Assembly (NCBI RefSeq): GCF_004684935.1
Contig: NZ_SRJD01000004.1
Location: 1 to 64,000, forward strand
DNA length: 64,000 nt
Source: Sporolactobacillus shoreae
Lineage (GTDB): Bacteria > Bacillota > Bacilli > Bacillales > Sporolactobacillaceae
Reading direction: 5' to 3'
Position numbers and translations under genes: made by a program. Under the pieces are notes generated by a model that saw only the letters and a program-made list of their open reading frames with translations, had not been told where the DNA came from and made no database searches. Below, one piece after another: positions 27,688-34,924 of this stretch. Each line of letters starts with the position of its first letter. The first letter of the stretch is position 1.

Positions 27688-28563
27688 TCAGTTCGCACGG
27701 TCCAGTATTCTTCCGAAACCGATCAATGACATGCCCGGGACAATACGGATTCTGTGGAGCGCAAACATCCCCTGTGTTCTCGAAGCGGCGCCGGGTTCAG
27801 TCGTCACGGCCATTTTATAGCCCGCCTGTTCAGAAAGTTTCAGCGTTTCGGGGTTATAGCGGCCTGAAGGATAGCTGATCATTAGCGTTTTCTGGTGGAG
27901 TATCCGGTCAAATAACTGTTTTGATTGAACGAGTTCCGCCTGTTGATTCGCATTGGAAAGCAGGCTCAGCTCCAGATGGTGGATGGTGTGGCTCTGAATG
28001 GAGATGCCGTTTTCAGCCATTTGAAGCATTTCCGGCTTAGTCAGGTGATTGTGCCGGCCAATCGATTTTCCGATCATGAATATCGTTGCGTGCATGTGAT
28101 ATTTTTTCAGAATCGGGAAAGCGGTGGTGTAGTTGTCCTGATACCCATCGTCCAACGTGATCAGAACACACTTCTTTTTCGGTTTCATATCCTTGGTCAG
28201 TATTAAGTCGGCCTCTTCCGGGGTCAGGGTTTCATAGCCGTGATCCTTGATCCACTTCATTTCTGAGCTGAATTCTGCCGCAGAAACATGCAGGCTGTTG
28301 CCTCCGGTAGAGATGCTGTGATACATCAGAATCGGAATTTGTGCGGGATGCGCTACATGGATCCAACCTGTAGTATTGACTGTTTCAGATTGATGAGTAT
28401 TGGGCACAGCTGTCTTATTTTTATCAGCTGGAGCAGCTGCTTTAACCGTTGAATGACTGTTCTGCGTCTTTTCCATCTTGGTGTTTCCAGTGGGAAATGA
28501 ACACCCGGAAAGAATTAGAGAGAGGCAGAGGATGAGCGTTAAAAATAGAAAGATTTTTTTCAT
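27688..28563 (-). CDS. Polysaccharide deacetylase lipoprotein
   Basis: A 291-residue secreted lipoprotein. The signal ends in lipobox LILSGC (Cys ~20), followed by a Ser/Thr/Lys-rich linker. The NodB domain (~90-280) has LITLDDGYQDN (metal Asp pair), SHTIHHLEL (metal His pair) and SYPSGRYNPET. It would remove acetyl groups from peptidoglycan or another cell-surface glycan outside the membrane. ATG at 28563 follows AAAGGG. Confidence 0.85.
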   Translation of the reverse strand: MKKIFLFLTLILCLSLILSGCSFPTGNTKMEKTQNSHSTVKAAAPADKNKTAVPNTHQSETVNTTGWIHVAHPAQIPILMYHSISTGGNSLHVSAAEFSSEMKWIKDHGYETLTPEEADLILTKDMKPKKKCVLITLDDGYQDNYTTAFPILKKYHMHATIFMIGKSIGRHNHLTKPEMLQMAENGISIQSHTIHHLELSLLSNANQQAELVQSKQLFDRILHQKTLMISYPSGRYNPETLKLSEQAGYKMAVTTEPGAASRTQGMFALHRIRIVPGMSLIGFGRILDRAN

Positions 28564-28602
28564 AGACGTCAATCCCTTTCTGTTCTGAAGGAACCTGAAG
28601 CT

Positions 28603-28791
28603 TTAATGATTCTTATCCAGTTTCTCACTAATCTCGGTCAACTTCTTCAGAATTTCTTCATTCTGTTTTTTACTTTCTCTTGGGTGTACGGTAAAAAAGA
28701 TGATTCCCCTGATGACGAAGTAAACAAGCGCGAGAAGTAAAGCAAACGTAACAAGTTGAAAGATGATTGTTCCTAAGCTGAACGTTGCCAT
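28603..28791 (-). CDS. Small membrane protein, DUF4083-like
   Basis: A 62-residue protein with one membrane helix (residues ~9-32) and a charged helical tail (KKQNEEILKKLTEISEKLDKN) able to form a coiled coil. The pattern resembles DUF4083 proteins of Bacillus. ATG at 28791 has GGAGG 9 bases upstream. Function unknown. Confidence 0.6.
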   Translation of the reverse strand: MATFSLGTIIFQLVTFALLLALVYFVIRGIIFFTVHPRESKKQNEEILKKLTEISEKLDKNH

Positions 28792-28896
28792 GATCGACCG
28801 CCTCCATTTTGTTAGATTCATTATAAGTGGATTTGAACCAAAAAAACATAGCCAGTCAGGATTGTTGATTGACAACAAAGTTTTTGCACGTAAAAA

Positions 28897-28990
28897 TTGA
28901 CAAAATATTTTATTTATGCTACAATTGATTATTTATAATAATAGATATAAAATAAGGCTCTCCTGGCCAGGGGAATCTTATTTTTATAGA
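28897..28990 (+). promoter_or_regulatory. Promoter and attenuator-like leader of the methyltransferase
   Basis: TTGACA (28897) and TACAAT (28920) are 17 bases apart, a near-consensus SigA promoter. Between it and the start, AATAAG (28951) pairs with CTTATT (28976) around an inner CCTGG/CCAGG stem, and TTTTT follows, the form of an intrinsic terminator lying inside the 5' leader. No leader peptide with a ribosome site is visible. Confidence 0.6.
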
Positions 28991-29004
28991 AGGAGGACAC
29001 TTGC

Positions 29005-29919
29005 ATGAAGCAAGATGAGTCCAGTTTAACTTCATTAATATCTGCTTTTGGTCGTGCTTACCATAGTCAATTTGATACGCCAAAAATCTTCGATGACTTT
29101 ATCGCTAAAGATTTAATCTCACAAAATGAATTTAATGACATTAAAAAGAACATGGTTCAGGGGATCGAGTTCTTCAATAAAGAAATCGCTCAAAAGTTCA
29201 ACGGAAATTCAGAAGAAATACTAAAATGGGTGACACAAGTTCAACTTTCACCGACTCCTTTAGCACGGGCAGCATATTGTGAGAAAGTATTGCTTAACGA
29301 AGTAAAATTAGGGTTAAAACAATATGTCATACTCGGAGCTGGACTGGATACTTTTTGTTTCCGTCACCCAGAATTGAAAAATAACATAGAAATATTTGAA
29401 GTTGATCATCCATCATCACAAGAGTTTAAGAAGAAGCGATTGGCAGACGCTCATTTGGAGATTCCGGACAATCTTCATTTTGTTTCTATGGACTTCACAA
29501 ATACAGTTACTTATCAAAATTTGATAACGGAAGGATTTGAGGACAAAAAAACATTCTTTAGCCTTTTAGGTGTTTCTTATTATTTAACTAAAGAAGAAAA
29601 TGCAAAATTAATTCAAAACCTGTTTGCTAAGATTCCAAAGGGAAGTTCCATAGTTTTTGATTACGCAGATGAAACATTATTTGACACAAAAGGAAGATCG
29701 AACAGAGTAGCAAACATGATAAAAGCAGCAAATGGCTGTGGTGAACCAATGAAGTCATGTTTTTCTTATGATGAGGTTGAAAACCTACTAGACAAATCAG
29801 GGTTACTCATTTATGAACATCTATCACCAAATGAAATTAATGAGGCTTACTTTGCTAACCGAAACGATTATCTGTCGGCTTTTGAAACGATTCATTATAC
29901 TCACGCAGTAAAAAATTAA
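29005..29919 (+). CDS. SAM-dependent methyltransferase, LCMT-like family
   Basis: A 304-residue class I methyltransferase. The SAM site reads QYVILGAGLDTFCFR (residues ~106-120), then the acidic EVDHPSSQEFKKKRL and a FVSMDFT strand; FSLLGVSYYLTKEE follows. This is the leucine carboxyl methyltransferase-like family seen in secondary metabolism and in many bacteria of unknown role. ATG follows AAGGAGGAC. The gene is visibly richer in A+T than its neighbours and stands alone between terminators, which suggests acquisition by transfer. Confidence 0.82.
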   Translation: MKQDESSLTSLISAFGRAYHSQFDTPKIFDDFIAKDLISQNEFNDIKKNMVQGIEFFNKEIAQKFNGNSEEILKWVTQVQLSPTPLARAAYCEKVLLNEVKLGLKQYVILGAGLDTFCFRHPELKNNIEIFEVDHPSSQEFKKKRLADAHLEIPDNLHFVSMDFTNTVTYQNLITEGFEDKKTFFSLLGVSYYLTKEENAKLIQNLFAKIPKGSSIVFDYADETLFDTKGRSNRVANMIKAANGCGEPMKSCFSYDEVENLLDKSGLLIYEHLSPNEINEAYFANRNDYLSAFETIHYTHAVKN

Positions 29920-29930
29920 CCTATTAAACT

Positions 29931-29972
29931 GACAGCTCAGTCCTGATAACAGGTCGGGCTGTCGGCTTTTTA
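29931..29972 (+). terminator. Terminator of the methyltransferase gene
   Basis: GACAGC pairs with GCTGTC, CCTG with CAGG inside, and TTTTT follows. Confidence 0.75.
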
Positions 29973-30039
29973 TGAAATAAATGTTTCTTACTGTTGCGCA
30001 GTATCAAATCACTCTTTTTCTTCTTTCTCAATTTTTTTT

Positions 30040-30158
30040 GGAGCGAGTTCAACCGGATTAGGAGCGAGTTGTGACGAGTTAGGAGCGACAAATGAAGAGT
30101 TAAGATCGACTTTTCACGAATTAGGAGCGACTTCCAAGCATATAGGAGCAACTCGAAG
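30040..30158. repeat. Degenerate 21-bp tandem repeats (five units and a part)
   Basis: Units begin at 30040, 30061, 30082, 30103 and 30124, exactly 21 bases apart, with core GGAGCGA and a T-A-rich end (TTA). A partial sixth starts at 30145. The spacing is exact although the units differ at many positions. The minus-strand reading frame across it is repetitive and not credible as a gene. Confidence 0.8.
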
Positions 30159-30186
30159 ATCTGGCGCACACACTTTACTGATCAAA

Positions 30187-30238
30187 ATAATAGCCGGAGA
30201 GAAGGGCACGCATCAGCGCTTATCACTCCGGCTATTTC
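30187..30238 (-). terminator. Terminator of the RpiB-like gene
   Basis: ATAGCCGGAG (30190) and CTCCGGCTAT (30226) form a perfect 10-bp stem with a 26-base loop, flanked by A and T runs. Confidence 0.75.
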
Positions 30239-30257
30239 TCAATCCATGATTGGCTGT

Positions 30258-30728
30258 TCAGATTTCCGAGAGTTTCTTCAGATGTTTCTCTGAGATCTCC
30301 TGTACTTTTTTCACGCGGCGGACATATTTATCAACATCCGTGATCGGATCGGTGTGCATCCAGACGTCGACGATTTCAAGGGCGATACCTGAACCGATGA
30401 TTTTTCCGCCGATACAGAGCACATTGCTGTCGGTGTGCTGCCGGGCAAGCTTGGCGCAGAACGGATCCTGGCAGACAGCGGCGTTCAAGCCATAGATGCG
30501 GTTCGCAATCAGCGCGCTGCCGTAGCCGACACCGTCAACGAAAATACCGCGGTCTGCTTCACCTTTGGCGACGGCGAGCGATGCCGGGTAGACATAATCC
30601 GACAAGTCACAGGATTCCTTGCTGTCCGTGCCAAAATCGATCACTTCATGCCCTTCCTTTTCAAGCCATGCCTTGATTTCACCTTTGAGTTCAAATCCGG
30701 CGTGGTCACTTGCCATTGCGATTTTCAA
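30258..30728 (-). CDS. RpiB/LacA/LacB-family sugar-phosphate isomerase
   Basis: A 156-residue isomerase. SDHAGFELK at residue ~9 and RQHTDSNVLCIGGK near 97 mark the family. The catalytic loop reads FVDGVGYGSALIANR, whereas RpiB enzymes of the E. coli type have CGTGIG: the active Cys is replaced by Asp, as in LacA (VDAYG). Pentose isomerisation is therefore unsure, and a LacA-like or other sugar phosphate is possible. TTG at 30728 is 8 bases after GGAGG. It is a single-gene transcript. Confidence 0.75.
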   Translation of the reverse strand: MKIAMASDHAGFELKGEIKAWLEKEGHEVIDFGTDSKESCDLSDYVYPASLAVAKGEADRGIFVDGVGYGSALIANRIYGLNAAVCQDPFCAKLARQHTDSNVLCIGGKIIGSGIALEIVDVWMHTDPITDVDKYVRRVKKVQEISEKHLKKLSEI

Positions 30729-30855
30729 TGAACATTCCTCCATTATAATAATTTGATAATCTGCGGATATGTAAAGCATTACAACATCATTAACTTATAG
30801 CTTTGAAACACTTCAGTCAAGATCAGGCTGTGTGAAGGTTCTTGTAAGGTTTTTC

Positions 30856-30919
30856 TTGACAAGTTAAAACGTAATGGTTACTATTTTTAATTGTAGAAGT
30901 TAAATAGGAATTATTACGA
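30856..30919 (+). promoter_or_regulatory. Zur-controlled promoter of znuA (two Zur boxes)
   Basis: TTGACA (30856), 17 bases, TACTAT (30879). The -10 lies in ACGTAATGGTTACTA (30869-30883), 11 of 14 defined positions of the Bacillus Zur box TCGTAATNATTACGA. A second box TAGGAATTATTACGA (30905-30919) matches at 12 of 14, downstream of the start point. Confidence 0.8.
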
Positions 30920-30955
30920 TTTAAAACGGGATACTGAATTGGAGGCTTTTTAGGA

Positions 30956-31858
30956 ATGGGAATATCTAGGTTTGCTCAACGGTCTGCTTTTTTATTTGGC
31001 GCGTTTATTTTATTAATTGGAGTCCTTTCAGGATGTGGCGGCGCAGCCTCAAACAGTGCGGGATCGAAAATTAATGTTGTCGCTGCGGAGGACTTTTATG
31101 GGGAAGTAGCCAGGGCGGTAGGCGGAAATCATGTACATGTTACTTCAATCATTAATAGTCCGAACATAGATCCGCATGATTATGAGCCGACGACGGGGAC
31201 TGCGGAAGCAGTGAGCCAGGCAAAACTGGTTGTGTATAACGGCATCGGCTACGACGGATGGATGGATAATCTAGCCACTGGCCACAGCAATCAGACAGTC
31301 GTCCGCGTCGGTGAGGACTTGTTAAATAAAAAGGACGGGGTTAATGAACATCTCTGGTATCAGCCGGAGACCATGCCGAAGCTGGCGGAGGATCTGGCCG
31401 GAAAATTGGCGAAAATCGATCCGAAGCATGCCGCTGAATACAGGGAAAACGCCGTCAAATATATTGATAGTATCAAATCGATTAAAGATGAAATTGAAAA
31501 GCTGAGCAAAAAGTCGGACGGTAAACGGGTGGATGTTTCCGAACCGGTATTTGACTATGCGCTGACTGCCATGGGCTATAAAGTGGCGAATAACCATTTT
31601 GAAGTTGCCGTAGAACAGGGATCGGACCCTTCACCGAAAGACATTGCGGACATGCAGAAGGACATCAAAGAAAAGCGGATCGCGTTCCTGGTCAGCAATA
31701 CTCAGGCAATCAGTCCGACTGTGAAAAACATGATGACTTTAGCTGAAAAATATGGCGTTCCGGTGATCAAGGTGACTGAGACCCTGCCCACGGGAAAGGA
31801 CTACAAAAACTGGATGATGGATCAGCTGAAGCAAATTGAATCGATACAGAACAGGTAG
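30956..31858 (+). CDS. znuA: Zinc ABC transporter substrate-binding lipoprotein
   Basis: A 300-residue cluster A-I binding protein. The signal ends in lipobox GVLSGC (Cys ~24). Metal ligands of the family are seen at GNHVHVTSI (His), DPHDYEPT (His) and the C-terminal half (VSEPVFDYALTAMGY, then a Glu/Asp). The His-rich loop of many zinc ZnuA proteins is missing, as in manganese binders, but the Zur boxes upstream point to zinc. It feeds ZnuC/ZnuB encoded next. Confidence 0.85.
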   Translation: MGISRFAQRSAFLFGAFILLIGVLSGCGGAASNSAGSKINVVAAEDFYGEVARAVGGNHVHVTSIINSPNIDPHDYEPTTGTAEAVSQAKLVVYNGIGYDGWMDNLATGHSNQTVVRVGEDLLNKKDGVNEHLWYQPETMPKLAEDLAGKLAKIDPKHAAEYRENAVKYIDSIKSIKDEIEKLSKKSDGKRVDVSEPVFDYALTAMGYKVANNHFEVAVEQGSDPSPKDIADMQKDIKEKRIAFLVSNTQAISPTVKNMMTLAEKYGVPVIKVTETLPTGKDYKNWMMDQLKQIESIQNR

Positions 31859-31892
31859 TAATGAATGGATCATGCGCCGAAGTATTTCAAGC

Positions 31893-31921
31893 TTGACAAA
31901 GCAAATCGAAATAATTACTAT
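31893..31921 (+). promoter_or_regulatory. Second Zur-controlled promoter, before znuCB
   Basis: TTGACA (31893), 17 bases, TACTAT (31916). The site TCGAAATAATTACTA (31906-31920) matches the Zur consensus at 12 of 14 defined positions and covers the -10. Hexamers, spacing and box position repeat the znuA promoter. Confidence 0.78.
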
Positions 31922-32024
31922 TTATCAAAGTGACATGTTTTTATATCTAGGATACGACTTTGTTGATTTACATATAGATTGCGAGATTCAGAGAAGTTCA
32001 AATGCCAGTGAGGGAGGTTTTTCG

Positions 32025-32795
32025 ATGCTTCATAGAGTCCGGGTCAGTCATCTTCAGGTAAGTTTTAATGGGGAAGAAGTACTGAACGATCTTTCTTTTG
32101 ATGTTTCCGCAGGTGAAATGTTTGCCGTTATCGGACCGAACGGAGCAGGAAAATCCACTTTGCTGAAATCCATTCTAGGATTAATCCAGCCTCAGAATGG
32201 AAGAATAGTGCTTGACGACGAGAGTAAGACAGTTGTCGGGTATGTGCCGCAATCGCGTGTTATTGATGATGAAACGCCGATCAGCGCCAGGGATTTTGTT
32301 TCACTCGGACAGCTTTCCGGATTCTTCCCGTGGCCTTCCATGCAGGAGAGAAAAGTATTGAGGGAGATCATGAGTTTCACAGATACGGACCGTTTTGCCA
32401 GGAAACCCATCGGTAAATTGTCCGGCGGAGAACGCCAACGTGTTTTTCTGGCGCAGGCACTTGTGCGTCATCCGGATTTGCTGCTTCTGGATGAATCCAC
32501 AGCGAATCTTGATCCGGACGCCCAGGAGCGGATGATGGAGCTTGTTCAGAAAGCAGCAAGCGACTGGGGTGTTTCCGTAATTTTTATCAGCCATGATCTG
32601 GAGCTGGTCAGAAAATATGCGGATCGCGTTCTGCTTATGTCGCGTGGCTTTTACAAAACCGGAACGAAGCAGGAGATACTTAACGATCAGGCCATGCTGA
32701 AAAACGTTTATCAGTCCATATCCTCTGAAGCGGATGGGGCTCTTCAGCAAAAATCTCCATCGGCGGGGCTGTCTCTTTCGGCTTCTCCAAGGTAA
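32025..32795 (+). CDS. znuC: Zinc ABC transporter ATPase
   Basis: A 256-residue ATPase with Walker A GPNGAGKST, Q-loop VGYVPQSR, signature LSGGERQRVFLAQAL and Walker B LLLLDESTANLD, and the switch His in ISHDLE. The pattern is that of the ZnuC/MntB group. ATG at 32025 follows GGGAGG. It has its own Zur promoter and ~70 bases separate it from znuB. Confidence 0.88.
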   Translation: MLHRVRVSHLQVSFNGEEVLNDLSFDVSAGEMFAVIGPNGAGKSTLLKSILGLIQPQNGRIVLDDESKTVVGYVPQSRVIDDETPISARDFVSLGQLSGFFPWPSMQERKVLREIMSFTDTDRFARKPIGKLSGGERQRVFLAQALVRHPDLLLLDESTANLDPDAQERMMELVQKAASDWGVSVIFISHDLELVRKYADRVLLMSRGFYKTGTKQEILNDQAMLKNVYQSISSEADGALQQKSPSAGLSLSASPR

Positions 32796-32866
32796 TGGTC
32801 TTCGGCAATTTAAGAAACCGTTGGGGTCATGACCTATCGGTTGTGTCATTTTTTGGAGGGAAAAAG

Positions 32867-33682
32867 ATGTTTCAATATGATTTCATGCAGCACGCCTTTA
32901 TAGCTGGAACGCTGATTGCGGTCATGTGCGGGGTGATCGGCGTTTTTATTGTCGCCAGGTCTCTTTCTTTTATCGCACATACTCTTTCACATATTGGCTT
33001 TGCCGGCGCAGCTTTTGCCGCTTACGCGGGTATTGATCCGCTGGCCGGGTTGCTCGCTTTTACTCTCCTGGGTGCGCTTGGCGTCGGGCAGATGGGTGTC
33101 CGAATGTTCCGCAGGGACGCTTCAATCAGCGTAATTCTCAGTCTCGCGCTTGCTCTCGGAATTTTATTTTTGTCGTTGGGGAACGTCCAGGGCAATTACT
33201 CCAGAACCCTGCTTTTTGGCAGTGTTGTCGGCATTGATTTGCAGGATATCTGGCTTATTGTCGTTATTACCATCTTCGTGATCCTTGTTCTCGGCGCCGG
33301 ATATCGTTGGCTCAAGTTCGACTCGTTTGATCAGGTCGGGGCTGAGGCCGCGGGGCTTCCGATCCGCTGGATTTCCATCGGTTTTCTGCTGCTGATGGCC
33401 GTTGCCGTCAGCGCCACAGTCCAGATTGTCGGCGCGCTGCTCGTTTTCGCCTTGATGACCGTCCCCGCTGCTGCGGCAAGGTTCTTTACCCAGTCAATTT
33501 TTGGGATGATCCTGCTCTCTTCACTGATTGCCATACTGGGCGTCTGGTTCGGCCTCACCGCCGGTTATTATACCAATGCCCCGGTCAGCTTTTTTATTGT
33601 TGCGTTTGATGCGGCCGTCTATTTTATAGGCATGGCTTTTCAAGCGATTATAAGAAGACGCCGTGGCGCTGAAACAGCGTAA
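32867..33682 (+). CDS. znuB: Zinc ABC transporter permease
   Basis: A 271-residue ABC-3 family permease with eight or so membrane helices. The conserved SFIAHTLSHIGFAGAAFAAYAG block lies near residue 32 and a second block VGALLVFALMTVPAAAARF near 190. ATG at 32867 follows GGAGGG. It completes the transporter. Confidence 0.88.
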   Translation: MFQYDFMQHAFIAGTLIAVMCGVIGVFIVARSLSFIAHTLSHIGFAGAAFAAYAGIDPLAGLLAFTLLGALGVGQMGVRMFRRDASISVILSLALALGILFLSLGNVQGNYSRTLLFGSVVGIDLQDIWLIVVITIFVILVLGAGYRWLKFDSFDQVGAEAAGLPIRWISIGFLLLMAVAVSATVQIVGALLVFALMTVPAAAARFFTQSIFGMILLSSLIAILGVWFGLTAGYYTNAPVSFFIVAFDAAVYFIGMAFQAIIRRRRGAETA

Positions 33683-33704
33683 TCTTTGCTTCAGCTTCTG
33701 AATA

Positions 33705-33736
33705 GAAAAAGAACTCCAATGCGGAGTTCTTTTTCA
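33705..33736. terminator. Bidirectional terminator between znuB and cvfB
   Basis: AAAAAGAACTCC-AATGC-GGAGTTCTTTTT, a perfect stem with A and T tails for both converging genes. Confidence 0.92.
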
Positions 33737-33743
33737 TTATGAT

Positions 33744-34610
33744 TTACTTTTTCACTTCCGTAAAGTAGCTCCAGCCCTCTTCCTGATAGAGTTTTTTCTC
33801 CTTCATCAGTTTTCCGAGTGCTTTCTTGAAATCGCCTTTGCTGATTGAAAATTGATTTCTGATGTCCTCGGGCAGGCTTTTGTCTGAAAAAGGCATGGCC
33901 CCGCCACGGCCTTCCATGTAGTGAAGGATGGCGGCGGTATGCTCATCAATCAATTCGTAGCTTCTCGGATGCATTGACAGATTGATCGATCCGTCTTCTT
34001 TCACATCAATCACCCGGCCGTGTATCACCTGCCCGACGCGAATCCTCCCGTTCGTTTCTTTCTGGTGAAGAAATCCGAGAAACCCGTCATCTGTGATGAA
34101 ATGCGCGCCTTCGAGCAGTAGCCGATAAACCGTTGCGTCGACATCTTTGTTAAGCATTTCCCCAGATGCGGGAACGGAAATAACATTCATGATCGACTCA
34201 TCGGCGAGCTTTGCAAAGAGACGGTCCTTTTTATCCAGTTTCAGGCTGACGTAAACCTTGTCGCCCGCTTCCGGCCAGTCTGGCCACTCGTCAGGAAGAT
34301 CATCCTTCGACAGCAGTATGTCTTTATTGATGCCGATATCGACAAACACACCGTATTTTTTATGCATTGAAACGGCGGTCGCCCAGTTGTACATGCCCAG
34401 CCGGACGTCCGGAATGTTCATAGTGGCAGCCAGTCTGCCCTGATGGTCCTGATACAGGAAAACCTTCAAGGGCGCTTGCTCGTCGACAGGTCCGGCGGCA
34501 TCATTTTCGTGAAGCAGTATCTCCTGTTTGCCATCGGTCAGAAAATAGCCGAATGGCGCTTTATGTGAAAAATTGAGGGTGACTACAGTCCCCGCTTTCA
34601 GCTCGTCCAA
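33744..34610 (-). CDS. cvfB: S1-domain RNA-binding protein CvfB/YitL
   Basis: A 288-residue protein with repeated S1-like OB folds. An S1-like region near residues 60-135 contains KKYGVFVDIGINKDILLSKDDLP, and another near 150-230 contains GQVIHGRVIDVKEDGSINLSMHPRSYE. A C-terminal winged helix (FSISKGDFKKALGKLMKEKKLYQ) follows. The family binds RNA and affects virulence factor expression in staphylococci. TTG at 34610 has GAAGG upstream. The 34611-34924 interval upstream holds no gene. Confidence 0.85.
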   Translation of the reverse strand: MDELKAGTVVTLNFSHKAPFGYFLTDGKQEILLHENDAAGPVDEQAPLKVFLYQDHQGRLAATMNIPDVRLGMYNWATAVSMHKKYGVFVDIGINKDILLSKDDLPDEWPDWPEAGDKVYVSLKLDKKDRLFAKLADESIMNVISVPASGEMLNKDVDATVYRLLLEGAHFITDDGFLGFLHQKETNGRIRVGQVIHGRVIDVKEDGSINLSMHPRSYELIDEHTAAILHYMEGRGGAMPFSDKSLPEDIRNQFSISKGDFKKALGKLMKEKKLYQEEGWSYFTEVKK

Positions 34611-34924
34611 ATTTATGCCTTCTTTCCCCGATCCGGTTTCCCGAGTCAGGGTCCGGAATCAGCGCTTATTCCTTATTATAGCATGCCACACCGGGATTCA
34701 AAAAACGCTTCTTGCCTACTCAGATCCCTTTAAAATACATATGATGAGTATGTCAATAGGTGAAGACTTCTAAACGAATGAATACGATTACAAAAAATCA
34801 TTATTTCATAATATCGTAACAATTTAAACTTCAAATGTGCTGTGTTAAAATGAATCTACAAGAAAACCGTAAGACAATCATTTGTTTTCAGGTCAAACAA
34901 TCGATTGATGGGGAGCGATGTACA

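Noticed and set aside
30040-30158. Possible CRISPR array
   Set aside because: Units are contiguous 21-mers without distinct spacers and there are no cas genes.
29924-30169. 81-codon minus-strand frame rich in Leu, Arg and Ser
   Set aside because: It is the translation of the 21-bp tandem repeats and a terminator, not a conserved protein.
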